A stretch of DNA of 32,425 bases from Actinomycetes bacterium (GCA_021802485.1 JAJZXF010000022.1:1-32425); one strand, 5' to 3'; numbered from the stretch's first letter, positions 25,284-32,425 are shown. Program-made: numbers and translations. The notes: generated from the letters alone by a model not told the origin.

Positions 25284-26417
25284 CTATCCAACAACTGGTC
25301 GCAGCACATTCACCAGGCGCGGATGGGGATCCGCGTCAGTGGGCCAGCGCCGCCTGCTCGCTCTCGACAGCCTGCGCAGGAGAGAAACTGCCCCGGGATC
25401 GTCGTCCGCTGGTCTCGTCTGGATCGCGTGATCCGCAATCATCGAGTCCATTATCTCCTTGCCCCGCTCGGTGCGTACGATGACGAGCGTCCACTCGCTG
25501 TAGGCCCCAATGCCGCCAGCGGAGATGTCTGCGTGTTCGGCAGCGAAGTCCGGACAGGCCTTGCAGCCTTCGCGAGTCCACTCGTAGCCTTCCGCGAGTG
25601 GCACCTCACGATAACTGCCGTCCCGCAGCCAGATCTGGAAGAGTCCTTTGATATTGATCTTCGCTATGTCCTCGCGCTTTATGCCATAGCGCTCGTGGAA
25701 CAGCTCATCAAAGATCGCGTCATCAAAGGTCTTCGAGCACAGCAGGCCGATGTTGAGCTGGAAGCGGCGGGCCACCTTCCCCGCCTTGCGGCTTGCCATA
25801 ACCGTTGGCACAGACGACTGACAACCCATGCCGACAAGCGCCAGTCGTTCTGCTCCGGCATCGACAGCGCCTTGATACGACAGCGTATTCGCAGAGTACG
25901 TGTAGCGCGAACCTGCACCGCTAAGAACCTCGTCGCGCGTACGAGCTACCCCCGGCACTGCGTGCCAGCTCCGGCCATCCCCTTCGAGGTATGACAAGAG
26001 GACGGCATCTACTACGTCCTTTTCCAGCGCCCAGATGAGCGCTGCAGAGACAAACCCGCCGTCTTGGCCCGCGTTGTTGATCTCCTCATCCGTCGCCCGG
26101 GCCAAGAACATTTCGATGAATTCACCTGCGACCTCTGACTCCTCGCGTTCTCGACCAAACAAGTACCTGTCACACTCTGCTTCCCAGGTTCGAAAGCGCG
26201 GGCACGCCCGCGTGCAAAGCGTGCACCCGCGGGCCCCGTAGGTGCAGTCCGACGCACCTCCGTGCTCTTCGAAGTGAAACGGCCTGTACCCACCAGCATC
26301 GTCGTATCCGAGCACGTCATACGGGCAGGCAATGACGCAGCCAGCACAGCCGGTGCACAGTCCAGAGGTGACCACTTCAGTAAAGAGCTGCGCCCAATGC
26401 GGCTTCTCTATTGGCAT
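25284..26417 (-). CDS. Coenzyme F420 hydrogenase/dehydrogenase beta-subunit-like protein
   Basis: A 377-residue FrhB/FpoF-family flavoprotein. Two N-terminal [4Fe-4S] sites are visible: Cys21, Cys24, Cys27, Cys31 (CTGCAGCVIAC) and Cys58, Cys65, Cys68, Cys72 (CTLCTRAC). The FrhB core follows, with NNAGQDGGFVSAALIWALE, MGCQSSVPTV, LNIGLLCSKTF, and ACPDFAAEHADISAGGIGA. FrhB proteins pass electrons between reduced F420 and an iron-sulfur/flavin centre; the family also includes enzymes using other acceptors. ATG 26417 is preceded by TAGGCT six bases upstream, suggesting a leaderless message. It stands alone, convergent with the uracil-DNA glycosylase. The electron partner is not seen in the window. 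Confidence 0.9.
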   Translation of the reverse strand: MPIEKPHWAQLFTEVVTSGLCTGCAGCVIACPYDVLGYDDAGGYRPFHFEEHGGASDCTYGARGCTLCTRACPRFRTWEAECDRYLFGREREESEVAGEFIEMFLARATDEEINNAGQDGGFVSAALIWALEKDVVDAVLLSYLEGDGRSWHAVPGVARTRDEVLSGAGSRYTYSANTLSYQGAVDAGAERLALVGMGCQSSVPTVMASRKAGKVARRFQLNIGLLCSKTFDDAIFDELFHERYGIKREDIAKINIKGLFQIWLRDGSYREVPLAEGYEWTREGCKACPDFAAEHADISAGGIGAYSEWTLVIVRTERGKEIMDSMIADHAIQTRPADDDPGAVSLLRRLSRASRRRWPTDADPHPRLVNVLRPVVG

Positions 26418-26423
26418 TGCTAC

Positions 26424-26451
26424 AGCCTAGCTTCGAAGGTGTCCATAGCAA
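26424..26451 (-). promoter_or_regulatory. Leaderless promoter of the F420-related gene
   Basis: On the minus strand TTGCTA (26451-26446) and TAGGCT (26429-26424) are 16 bases apart, and TAGGCT ends six bases before the ATG at 26417. There is no ribosome binding site. The same TAGGCT-N6/7-start arrangement recurs before three other starts in this window. Confidence 0.6.
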
Positions 26452-26489
26452 CGGTATCGGACACTGGAACAGTCCACCTGGCTCGCCGC

Positions 26490-26663
26490 TCAGGCGTCAC
26501 CAGCGACGCCCTTGGATCGCCCGCTACGCCGCTTTGCCCAGGCCTGCCAGCCCATAGCGCCGACAACGTAAGCGGTTATCCAGACCCCAAGCCCGATGAG
26601 CTTGGGCTTGCCTCGCATCTTGTGAACCATGCTCTTGCACTTCGAACACATACGCAACCTCAT
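26490..26663 (-). CDS. Possible small membrane protein with CxxC
   Basis: A 57-residue frame (ATG 26663, TGA 26490) with a CSKC pair at 6-9, a basic stretch (KSMVHKMRGKPK) and one hydrophobic helix (LIGLGVWITAYVVGAMGW, 22-39), then a basic tail. High third-position G+C suggests real coding. No family recognised and no convincing ribosome binding site; a longer start at 26693 is possible. It is upstream of, and on the same strand as, the F420-related gene but separated from it by that gene's own promoter. Confidence 0.4.
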   Translation of the reverse strand: MRLRMCSKCKSMVHKMRGKPKLIGLGVWITAYVVGAMGWQAWAKRRSGRSKGVAGDA

Positions 26664-26770
26664 CTCGCGCCAAGGGTCTCCTCGCTCAACCATAACGCGC
26701 ACCGCGATGATCCCGCTCGTCCTTGTTTCATCCGACGCGGAGCGCTGGAATGGCCTAACAGCGCAAGCGC

Positions 26771-26783
26771 TACAGTGACGACC
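26771..26783 (+). promoter_or_regulatory. Possible leaderless -10 box of the serine hydrolase gene
   Basis: TACAGT (26771-26776) ends seven bases before ATG 26784, and there is no Shine-Dalgarno sequence. The -35 region is not convincing. Confidence 0.35.
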
Positions 26784-27620
26784 ATGAGGCGCGCGCTGGA
26801 CCACCTGGATTCCTGGCCCGTTGAGATAGCTGCAGCGGCTGTTATCTCGGCTGCTAAGAAAACGCCCTTCGTAACAGACAGCGCGGGACCACTGAGTGTT
26901 GAGCTCAGGTGGGCATCGATAACGAAGATCGTCACCGCTCTCGCCGTTCTCGTAGCATATGAGGAAGGGGTCTTGGAGCTGGACGAGCCTTGCGGGCCGC
27001 CGGGAGCTACCGTCAGGCACCTTCTCGCTCACGCTTCGGGGCTTGCCACCGAGGGCAACCGGGTGATATGCGCCCCTGGGCGGCGGCGAATCTATTCCAA
27101 CGCAGGATTTGAGGTCCTAGCAGGCCACCTCGAAGACCGGTCCGGGATCCCCTTTGCCGTCTACCTTGAAGAAGCGGTATTGCAGCCGCTCGGCATGGCG
27201 TCCACCAGGCTCGACGGTTCGCCAGCCTCAGGTGCGATAGGTCCACTTGAAGACCTTGTACGCGTCGCTGAGGAGTTGCTCTCACCTCAGACCATCTCCA
27301 AAGAGACGCTTCGGGAGGCAACCACGGTGGCATTTGACGGCCTCGACGGCGTCCTGCCCGGGTTCGGCCGCCAGGAACCAAACGACTGGGGACTCGGCGT
27401 GGAGCTTAGATCCGAGAAGCATCCACACTGGACCGGCTCGCTGTGCTCTCCGAGCACCTTTGGCCACTTCGGCCAGGCAGGCGGGTTCATCTGGGTCGAC
27501 CCTGAACGGAGATTGGCATGCGCAAGCTTGAGCAACCGGAACTTCGGCGCTTGGGCCGCGCTGCGCTGGCCCAAGCTCTCCGATGCGGTGCTCGCAGAAC
27601 ACCAAAGCACCTACGGCTGA
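26784..27620 (+). CDS. Beta-lactamase-fold serine hydrolase (class C-like)
   Basis: A 278-residue serine hydrolase of the beta-lactamase/DD-peptidase fold. The SxxK motif is Ser45-Ile-Thr-Lys48 (ASITK), the second motif is Tyr104-Ser-Asn106 (YSNAGFEVLA), and the third is the HFGQAGG region near the end. At this size, without a signal peptide, it more likely acts as a cytoplasmic esterase or amidase than as a resistance enzyme. The frame is open far upstream, but ATG 26784 (or GTG 26775) fits the family and the -10 box. It precedes the nucleotidyltransferase gene by about 100 bases. Confidence 0.85.
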   Translation: MRRALDHLDSWPVEIAAAAVISAAKKTPFVTDSAGPLSVELRWASITKIVTALAVLVAYEEGVLELDEPCGPPGATVRHLLAHASGLATEGNRVICAPGRRRIYSNAGFEVLAGHLEDRSGIPFAVYLEEAVLQPLGMASTRLDGSPASGAIGPLEDLVRVAEELLSPQTISKETLREATTVAFDGLDGVLPGFGRQEPNDWGLGVELRSEKHPHWTGSLCSPSTFGHFGQAGGFIWVDPERRLACASLSNRNFGAWAALRWPKLSDAVLAEHQSTYG

Positions 27621-27685
27621 GGCACTCGATTCCGAGAACCATCGCGGCTAGAGGATCTTGGCACCGCTTCGCTCGCTTGAGTATC

Positions 27686-27721
27686 TCGACAGGGCCGGGC
27701 CGTGGACTTAGGCTGGAGCAG
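27686..27721 (+). promoter_or_regulatory. Leaderless promoter of the nucleotidyltransferase gene
   Basis: TCGACA (27686-27691, one mismatch to TTGACA) and TAGGCT (27709-27714) are exactly 17 bases apart, and the ATG at 27722 follows after seven bases. This is the best-formed member of the TAGGCT leaderless set in the window. Confidence 0.7.
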
Positions 27722-28492
27722 ATGAAGGGCGTCATACTCGCCGGCGGGACCGGCACGAGGCTCCACCCACTCACTCGGATCACCAACAAGCACCTCCTGC
27801 CCATCTACGACCGGCCGATGATCAGCTACGCTATCGAGGCGCTCGTCACAGCAGGCATAAGCGATCTGATGCTCGTAACGGGTGGAACGCACGCCGGGGA
27901 GTTCCTGCGTCTTCTCGGCAACGGACATGACTACGGCATTGACCGCCTACTTTACTCCTACCAGGATCGCCCTGGTGGGATAGCTGAGGCGCTTGGACTC
28001 ACCGAGCGCTTCGTCGACGGGGAAAAGGTCGTGGTGATGCTGGCGGACAACATCTTCGAGCTCTCGATCCGCTCGGTGGCCCTGAGATTCCTCGACCAGA
28101 GCGAGGGGGCGCGGGTGGTGCTGAGCCGCATCACAGATCCAGCCCACCTACGCCACTTGGGTGTTCCTGACATCGCCGAGGATAAGAAGATCCGCAGCAT
28201 CATGGAAAAGCCCGCCGACCCCCCGAGCCCGTTCGGAGTCACCGGGATCTACTTCTACGGGCCGGAGGTGTTCGAGGTAATCCCAACGTTGAAGCCGTCC
28301 GGCCGCGGAGAACTGGAGATCACAGACGTCAACAACTGGTATGTCAGGAGGGGACTCATGGACTACGACATCATTGACGGATTCTGGGGAGACGCTGGCG
28401 AGTCGATCGACGCCTACTACGAGGTGAACGACTTCGTCAGAGTTCACGGCGCCAACGGCATAGGCGCCGTGAACTCAGCCATTCGACCTTAG
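27722..28492 (+). CDS. Short RmlA-type sugar-1-phosphate nucleotidyltransferase
   Basis: A 256-residue nucleotidyltransferase of the glucose-1-phosphate thymidylyltransferase family. The signature GGTGTRLHPLT (8-18) is followed by LPIYDRPMISYAIEALVTAGI, VMLADNIFE and the sugar-phosphate region MEKP...FGVTGIYFY, with GRGELEITDVNNWYV and WGDAGESIDAYYEVNDFV. It lacks the C-terminal helical extension of about 30-40 residues found in RmlA of enteric bacteria, like the shorter actinobacterial and archaeal forms. It makes dTDP- or UDP-sugar for cell-surface polysaccharides. Its TAG overlaps the TAA of the convergent ligase by four bases (TTAG), leaving no room for a terminator. Confidence 0.9.
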   Translation: MKGVILAGGTGTRLHPLTRITNKHLLPIYDRPMISYAIEALVTAGISDLMLVTGGTHAGEFLRLLGNGHDYGIDRLLYSYQDRPGGIAEALGLTERFVDGEKVVVMLADNIFELSIRSVALRFLDQSEGARVVLSRITDPAHLRHLGVPDIAEDKKIRSIMEKPADPPSPFGVTGIYFYGPEVFEVIPTLKPSGRGELEITDVNNWYVRRGLMDYDIIDGFWGDAGESIDAYYEVNDFVRVHGANGIGAVNSAIRP

Positions 28493-30120
28493 GGCACCGG
28501 CATTGGAGAATCCCCGGGCGCGAAAGAGGCCGCGCACAATGCTTTTAGCCGTGCGTAATCGATCTTTCCCGACGGAGACCGCTCGAGCGAGCCGACTGTC
28601 ACCATGCGTCTCGGCGCCTTGAAGCCTGCGAGCTTCGACTTCACATGCGCTGCTAGCTCGCTCTGCAATACAGCTACTCCCGGTTCCGTCTCGACCACCG
28701 CACAGATCACCTCCCCAAAACGCTCGTCTGCTAAGCCGACAACCGCTGCATCCCGCACGCCAGGAAAGACCTTGATTACCTCTTCGACCTCTTCCGGATA
28801 AACCTTCTCGCCGCCGGTGTTTATACAAACCGAACCCCGGCCAAGCAACTTTACCGTGCCGTCCTTCTCGACCATCGCGTAGTCTCCAGGAATCGAGTAC
28901 CGTTTCCCGTCAATCACCTTGAATGTGCCTGCACTCTTCTCGGAGTCCTTGTAGTAGCCGATCGGTCCCCGCCCCTCCAGTGCGAGCACCCCAACCTCGC
29001 CGCTTCCTGGCTCGATGTCACGTCCTTCGGCAGTTATAACCCGTGCGTGCTTGCCGAGGGTGAACTCCCCCGTCGAAGACGATGTGGACGAGCTAGCAAT
29101 CGACGACCCCATCCCCACGGCCTCCGAAGATGCGAACAGATCCGCAAGTATCAACGACGGGATCCGTCGAAGAAAACCCGCCTTCACAGGCTCACTCCAG
29201 ATCACGCCCGAAGAGACGATCATCAGCAGCGCGGAGAGATCCCAGCGGTCCGGCGCAGCGTCCAACGCCTCAAGAACTGGCCTGCCAAAGGCATCTCCCA
29301 CGATTACGAGAACGTTGACCCGGTCGCGCTCGATGGTGTCGAGAAGCTCTACAGGGTCGAACTTCCTATTTGCGAGTGTGACGATGGACCCGCCAAGGGA
29401 CATGACGATGAGGGAGGTGAACAAACCAGTGCCATGCATCAGAGGACACGAGGGCAGAATTACGGGCCCCGGGTCGATCAAGGACTCTCGCAACCCAGCG
29501 AGCCCAGTGCCCTCCGGATAGCTGATCGGCGAGGCCGAATTTAGGCTCGCGAAAAGGTCATCCTGGCGCCACATCACTCCTTTGGGCATACCCGTAGTGC
29601 CGCCGGTATACAACAGCAGCAGGTCATCAGGGCTGCGCCCCCAGGTGGGGCGGAACCTGGGCGAGGGGGTCTTCACCAGCTCCTCGTACGCGACGGCCCA
29701 GTCCGGGCAGGGACCCGATCCATCGTCTACCCAGATCCAGGCGCGCACTGCGCGTACGCGAGCACGCAAGGCTTCGACCCGCTCCGAGAAGGAGCCGTGG
29801 AAGATAACCGCCGCAGCGTCGGAATCCTCCCAGATGTGGCCAAGCTCGTCATTCGTGTACCTGTAATTCGTGTTGACCGGAACAAGGGCCGCCTTGAACA
29901 ACGCAAAGGTCGACTCCAGATACTCCGGACAGTTGAACAAGTAATGAGCAACTTTGTCCTGGTGGGATAGACCCAGATCCACCAACGCCTTGGCGAGTCC
30001 GTCAGCCCGTGCGTCGACCTCACGCCAAGTTTGGCGCCGAGTCCCTTGCACCAGTGCAGGCGCATCTGCAAGCGAATCGGCTACAACTTCCCATATGTCT
30101 GCAAAATTCCATTCTGTCAC
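28489..30120 (-). CDS. FadD19-like acyl-CoA ligase
   Basis: A 543-residue AMP-forming acyl-CoA ligase. It carries YTGGTTGMPKG (171-181), LFASSEAVGMG, GRGSVCINTGGEKVYPEEVEEVIK and the C-terminal SPSGKIDYARLK with Lys519. The GRGSVCINTGGEKVYPEEVE pattern resembles FadD17/FadD19 ligases, which activate steroid side-chain acids in actinobacteria; this likeness is from memory of the family, not an alignment. The GTG at 30120 lies six bases after a TAGGCT box that it shares, on the opposite strand, with the divergent acyl-CoA dehydrogenase, so the transcript is likely leaderless. The two genes form an activation and first-oxidation pair. Confidence 0.9.
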   Translation of the reverse strand: MTEWNFADIWEVVADSLADAPALVQGTRRQTWREVDARADGLAKALVDLGLSHQDKVAHYLFNCPEYLESTFALFKAALVPVNTNYRYTNDELGHIWEDSDAAAVIFHGSFSERVEALRARVRAVRAWIWVDDGSGPCPDWAVAYEELVKTPSPRFRPTWGRSPDDLLLLYTGGTTGMPKGVMWRQDDLFASLNSASPISYPEGTGLAGLRESLIDPGPVILPSCPLMHGTGLFTSLIVMSLGGSIVTLANRKFDPVELLDTIERDRVNVLVIVGDAFGRPVLEALDAAPDRWDLSALLMIVSSGVIWSEPVKAGFLRRIPSLILADLFASSEAVGMGSSIASSSTSSSTGEFTLGKHARVITAEGRDIEPGSGEVGVLALEGRGPIGYYKDSEKSAGTFKVIDGKRYSIPGDYAMVEKDGTVKLLGRGSVCINTGGEKVYPEEVEEVIKVFPGVRDAAVVGLADERFGEVICAVVETEPGVAVLQSELAAHVKSKLAGFKAPRRMVTVGSLERSPSGKIDYARLKALCAASFAPGDSPMPVP

Positions 30121-30126
30121 TTTGCC

Positions 30127-30136
30127 AGCCTAGGCT
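30127..30136. promoter_or_regulatory. Palindromic double -10 box, bidirectional leaderless promoter
   Basis: AGCCTAGGCT is a perfect 10-bp palindrome holding TAGGCT on both strands. On the plus strand the box (30131-30136) is seven bases from ATG 30144. On the minus strand (30132-30127) it is six bases from GTG 30120. No ribosome binding site exists for either gene, and only 23 bases separate the two start codons. Confidence 0.65.
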
Positions 30137-30143
30137 GTAGCGC

Positions 30144-31322
30144 ATGGACTTCGCCCTTCCTGGAGATGATGACCCCCGGCGCCAACAAGTTCGCTCCTGG
30201 CTCGAGGCCCACCCTGAGCCGAGCCCGAGAGAGCTCGCCGAGGCTGGATACGTCGCGCCGCATTGGCCAAGGCCGTGGGGACTGGAAGCAGATCCCATCA
30301 CCCAACTCCTCATCGACGAGGAGATCAAACGCGCCGGAATCTCCCGCCCGTTCAACATGATCGGCACGGGCTGGGCAGGCCCGACGATCCTCCACGCTGG
30401 CTCGCAGGAGCAAAAGGACCGGTACTTGATGCCGATCCTTACCGGAGAAGAGATGTGGTGTCAGCTCTTCTCCGAACCCGAAGCAGGGTCCGACCTTGCA
30501 AACCTCTCGACAAGAGCAGTGCGCGAAGGGGATCACTACGTGATCAATGGACAGAAGATCTGGACCTCGCTTGCCCACGAGTCGCAACTCGGCATCCTCC
30601 TTGCCCGCACCGACCCCAGCGCGCCAAAACACGAGGGCATCTCCTACTTCATATGCCCAATGGACACTCCCGGAATCACCATCCGCCCCATCCTTGACAT
30701 GACCGGTATGCACTCGTTCAATGAGGTCTTCCTCGAAAATGTGCGGCTCCCGGCATCGAACCTGGTCGGGGAGGAGAACAAGGGCTGGAGCCTCGCCAAG
30801 GTAACCCTCGGCAACGAGCGTGTCTCAATCTCAGGACGCGGGGCCATCTGGGGCCAGGGATCCACCGCTGCAGACCTCATCGAGGTGGCAAAGTCAGCTG
30901 GTGGGCTGAAGGATCCCGCAATGCGCCAACGCCTTGCTAAGCTCTACATCGAATCAGAGATACTTCGCCTAATCATCTTGCGAACGGTCACCGCAGCGGT
31001 CAAGGGGGAACAGCCCGGCCCCGAGGCGTCAGTGCGAAAGCTCCTCTCCGATGAGCATGGAAAACGGCTCCTCAACCTAGCGAAGGATCTCGCTGGCGCT
31101 GGCGGCATGCTCGCGAACAGGGGGCCGCTCGGCACGGAACCGGGCTGGTGGGACTTCGGGTTCCTTTTCACCCCCGCGATCACGCTCGCAGGAGGAACAG
31201 CTGAGGTGCAGCGAAACATCCTCGCAGAGCGGGTCCTCGGGCTCCCCCGCGAGGTCGATCCCGATGAGGGCGTTCCGTGGTCCGAGCGAGGCAGGCAGGC
31301 AACAACTACGCTGAACGGCTGA
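30144..31322 (+). CDS. Acyl-CoA dehydrogenase (FadE-like, C)
   Basis: A 392-residue acyl-CoA dehydrogenase. Features: WCQLFSEPEAGSDLANLST, GQKIWTSLAHES, GISYFICPMDTPG, SFNEVFLENVRLPASNLVG, and the C-terminal LAGGTAEVQRNILAERVLGLPRE. As in the enzyme at 12012, the classical C-terminal catalytic glutamate position is Gly (AGGTAE), and Glu225 in LGNERVS fits the alternative catalytic position. ATG 30144 is immediately downstream of the shared TAGGCT box. It most likely oxidises the CoA ester formed by the divergent FadD19-like ligase and hands electrons to EtfBA. Confidence 0.92.
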   Translation: MDFALPGDDDPRRQQVRSWLEAHPEPSPRELAEAGYVAPHWPRPWGLEADPITQLLIDEEIKRAGISRPFNMIGTGWAGPTILHAGSQEQKDRYLMPILTGEEMWCQLFSEPEAGSDLANLSTRAVREGDHYVINGQKIWTSLAHESQLGILLARTDPSAPKHEGISYFICPMDTPGITIRPILDMTGMHSFNEVFLENVRLPASNLVGEENKGWSLAKVTLGNERVSISGRGAIWGQGSTAADLIEVAKSAGGLKDPAMRQRLAKLYIESEILRLIILRTVTAAVKGEQPGPEASVRKLLSDEHGKRLLNLAKDLAGAGGMLANRGPLGTEPGWWDFGFLFTPAITLAGGTAEVQRNILAERVLGLPREVDPDEGVPWSERGRQATTTLNG

Positions 31323-31414
31323 CATCGCTGCCCGTCACGGTCCGCACTCACATGGTCGCGCGGACGGTTGCCAGTAAGCCTTTGGCGTGAGGCGAAAAAG
31401 TTACCACACCGGCC

Positions 31415-32208
31415 CTAATGCAGTGGTTCAGGATCATCCTCGCCCGGAAGCGCTAGCAGCGTTTCCCATATCCCCTCGACGAGGAGAGGGTTGAAGACGC
31501 GAACGCCCCGGACATTGAAGCGTTGCTCGCCGTTGTAGAGGACCGCACCTTCGGCGACACGTTTGACCCCCAGGGCGTGGAACTTCTCCAGTCCCCTGAT
31601 AAAGTCTACGGAAAATGTCCCCGCAGACTTTATCTCCACCGGTACGAGAGTACCTCTTCCCCTGATCAGAAGATCAACCTCGTTGCCATGGGAATCGCGA
31701 AAGAAGTACACCTCCGGCCTGATTCCAGTATTCAAGCCCCCCTTTATGATGTCTGCAATCACGAGATTCTCGTAAAGGCTTCCCCGCAACGGATCATGGA
31801 ATGCCTGTTCTGTCGTATGGATGCCCAGCAAGAAGGCCGCAAGTCCCACGTCGGTGAAGAGTATCTTTGAAGACTTGATCACACGTTTGCGGATATTCTC
31901 GGAAAACGGTGGCAGCTCAAACACAATAAACCACCCTTCAGAACCGACAGCCAGTTCTGGATGGTTGTACTCGATACGCCGACGTCGTTCGAGAGTGAAG
32001 CAAGGTTTGTTACCTGCCCGACACGACCCGCTAGCAGTACAAGGAACTTCTGGAATTGCGACAGATCGCGCAACCGGATGAGGTTCCGTACATCACGTTC
32101 GACGTAGGTTTGCAAGTAACTGTTGAAGAACCTACGCGGCTCAAGTTCTTCTTCGTGAAGCCGCGGAAAACATCCACGGACAATCAAGTCCCAACCGGTG
32201 GTGTACAA
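31415..32208 (-). pseudogene. Frameshifted, N-truncated DUF4143 ATPase
   Basis: The upstream piece (from about 32208, GTG) reads GWDLIVRGCFPRLHE, FFNSYLQTYVERDVRNLIRLRDLSQFQKFLVLLAGRVGQ and GVSSTTIQNWLSVL. In a second frame the protein continues WFIVFELPPFSENIRKRVIKSSKILFTDVGLAAFLLGI, with a PD-(D/E)XK-like end (GNEVDLLI...VPVEIKSA). The frames join at about 31934-31938, where a single base seems to be missing (AAGGG run on the minus strand). The AAA_14 ATP-binding half expected before residue 1 is absent; the IS605-type right end begins about 70 bases upstream and may have split the gene. The region has lower G+C than its neighbours, suggesting acquisition. Confidence 0.8.
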
Positions 32209-32232
32209 GGTGTCGCACAGCGACCCGCCGTA

Positions 32233-32273
32233 TCAACCTGAGCTGATGGCATCTACCAATCAGCTCAGGTTGA
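32233..32273. repeat. 41-nt perfect hairpin (15-bp arms)
   Basis: TCAACCTGAGCTGAT (32233-32247) is repeated in perfect inverse at 32259-32273 around an 11-base loop. It lies between the ATPase remnant and the right end of the IS605-type element, only four bases from that end. It could be a target hairpin favoured by the single-strand transposase, or a terminator. Confidence 0.7.
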
Positions 32274-32277
32274 GTAT

Positions 32278-32425
32278 TTGACCTCCTCCCACGGCTAGAG
32301 CCATGGGATTCCGACGTGTCTCCCTGGCTGTCTCGTCGAAGGCATTACGCCGCCTCCGATGCCGTAAGCGAACCACCGGCGGGTGCCGGTGCAGGGATGG
32401 TTGCGCCATCTTCGGTGGCGTTGCC
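32278..32425 (-). ncRNA. Probable IS605 right end / TnpB omegaRNA scaffold
   Basis: Read on the minus strand, the sequence after the tnpB stop contains a CCCATGGCT / AGCCGTGGG hairpin (32307-32299 with 32296-32288). It then runs GAGGAGGTCAA to about 32278, the usual layout of an IS200/IS605 right end. The stem closes fully in RNA of the minus strand through a U.G wobble, but has a C/A mismatch in the plus-strand RNA, which supports a minus-strand omegaRNA. The guide would be the flanking 32277-32258 (ATACTCAACCTGAGCTGATT). The 5' boundary is unknown and lies in or beyond tnpB. Confidence 0.5.
32345..32425 (-). CDS. tnpB: 3' end of tnpB (IS605-type OrfB), partial
   Basis: The last 26 codons of a minus-strand gene that runs off the window, ending ATIPAPAPAGGSLTASEAA and TAA (32347-32345). 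The low-complexity Ala/Pro/Gly tail is like the disordered C-termini of actinobacterial TnpB proteins, but no catalytic motif is inside the window. The identification rests mainly on the hairpin that follows. TnpB is an RNA-guided nuclease of IS200/IS605 elements. Confidence 0.45.
   Translation of the reverse strand, partial: GNATEDGATIPAPAPAGGSLTASEAA

Noticed and set aside
26262-26783. Upstream extension of the serine hydrolase frame by 174 codons
   Set aside because: The extension runs through the start of the opposite F420-related gene and the small membrane-protein frame, has poor composition, and the family N-terminus begins near 26784.
1-32425. CRISPR arrays, tRNA or rRNA genes
   Set aside because: No regularly spaced direct repeats and no recognisable tRNA cloverleaf or rRNA segments were seen on either strand by reading; a covariance-model scan would be decisive.

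Overview
The window looks like chromosomal DNA from a high-GC actinobacterium. The pointers are high G+C at third codon positions, frequent GTG and TTG starts, a family-5 (UdgB-type) uracil-DNA glycosylase, an F420-type iron-sulfur flavoprotein, a VapBC module and several apparently leaderless promoters with a TAGGCT -10 box. An acidimicrobial-type organism (Acidimicrobium/Ferrimicrobium-like) is my best guess, but this is inference from gene content, not a search result. I see no rRNA, tRNA or CRISPR array.

Layout. (1) 1-1213: a 331-bp element with inverted-repeat ends sits in, and cuts off, an ATPase/DUF4143 pseudogene that also carries two in-frame stops. (2) 1724-16477: a large acyl-CoA catabolism locus. 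A plus-strand acyl-CoA synthetase faces a minus-strand operon (first to last: FAS1-like dehydratase subunit, SDR, tandem CaiB/BaiF CoA-transferase, NDP-forming acyl-CoA synthetase, crotonase). A divergent plus-strand operon encodes a 17-beta-HSD4-type SDR, an acyl-CoA dehydrogenase, a crotonase, a thiolase-fold protein lacking both thiolase cysteines, and a second acyl-CoA dehydrogenase. (3) 16812-17478: a vapBC-like toxin-antitoxin pair with a 34-bp perfect palindrome as its likely operator. (4) 17877-21557: a PaaK-like CoA ligase diverging from etfBA, with two strong inverted repeats between them. (5) 21719-28492: an MBOAT O-acyltransferase with an SGNH hydrolase, UdgB, an F420-dehydrogenase beta-like protein, a serine hydrolase and a short RmlA-type nucleotidyltransferase. 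(6) 28489-31322: a FadD19-like ligase and an acyl-CoA dehydrogenase transcribed divergently from one palindromic -10 box. (7) 31415-32425: a second broken DUF4143 ATPase, a hairpin, and the right end of an IS605-type element with the 3' tip of tnpB and a probable omegaRNA.

How the genes work together. Activation (three AMP-forming ligases, one NDP-forming synthetase, CoA-transferase), dehydrogenation (three acyl-CoA dehydrogenases feeding the ETF), hydration (two crotonases, one hot-dog subunit), oxidation (two SDRs) and C-C cleavage (thiolase-fold protein) make up a nearly complete beta-oxidation-like route. The subfamilies resemble those used on steroid side chains or other branched or cyclic acids rather than plain fatty acids: 17-beta-HSD4-type SDR, FadD19-like ligase, cysteine-free Ltp2-like thiolase fold, and a dehydrogenase pair. 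The substrate cannot be read from sequence, and the expected MaoC and DUF35 partners are not in the window.
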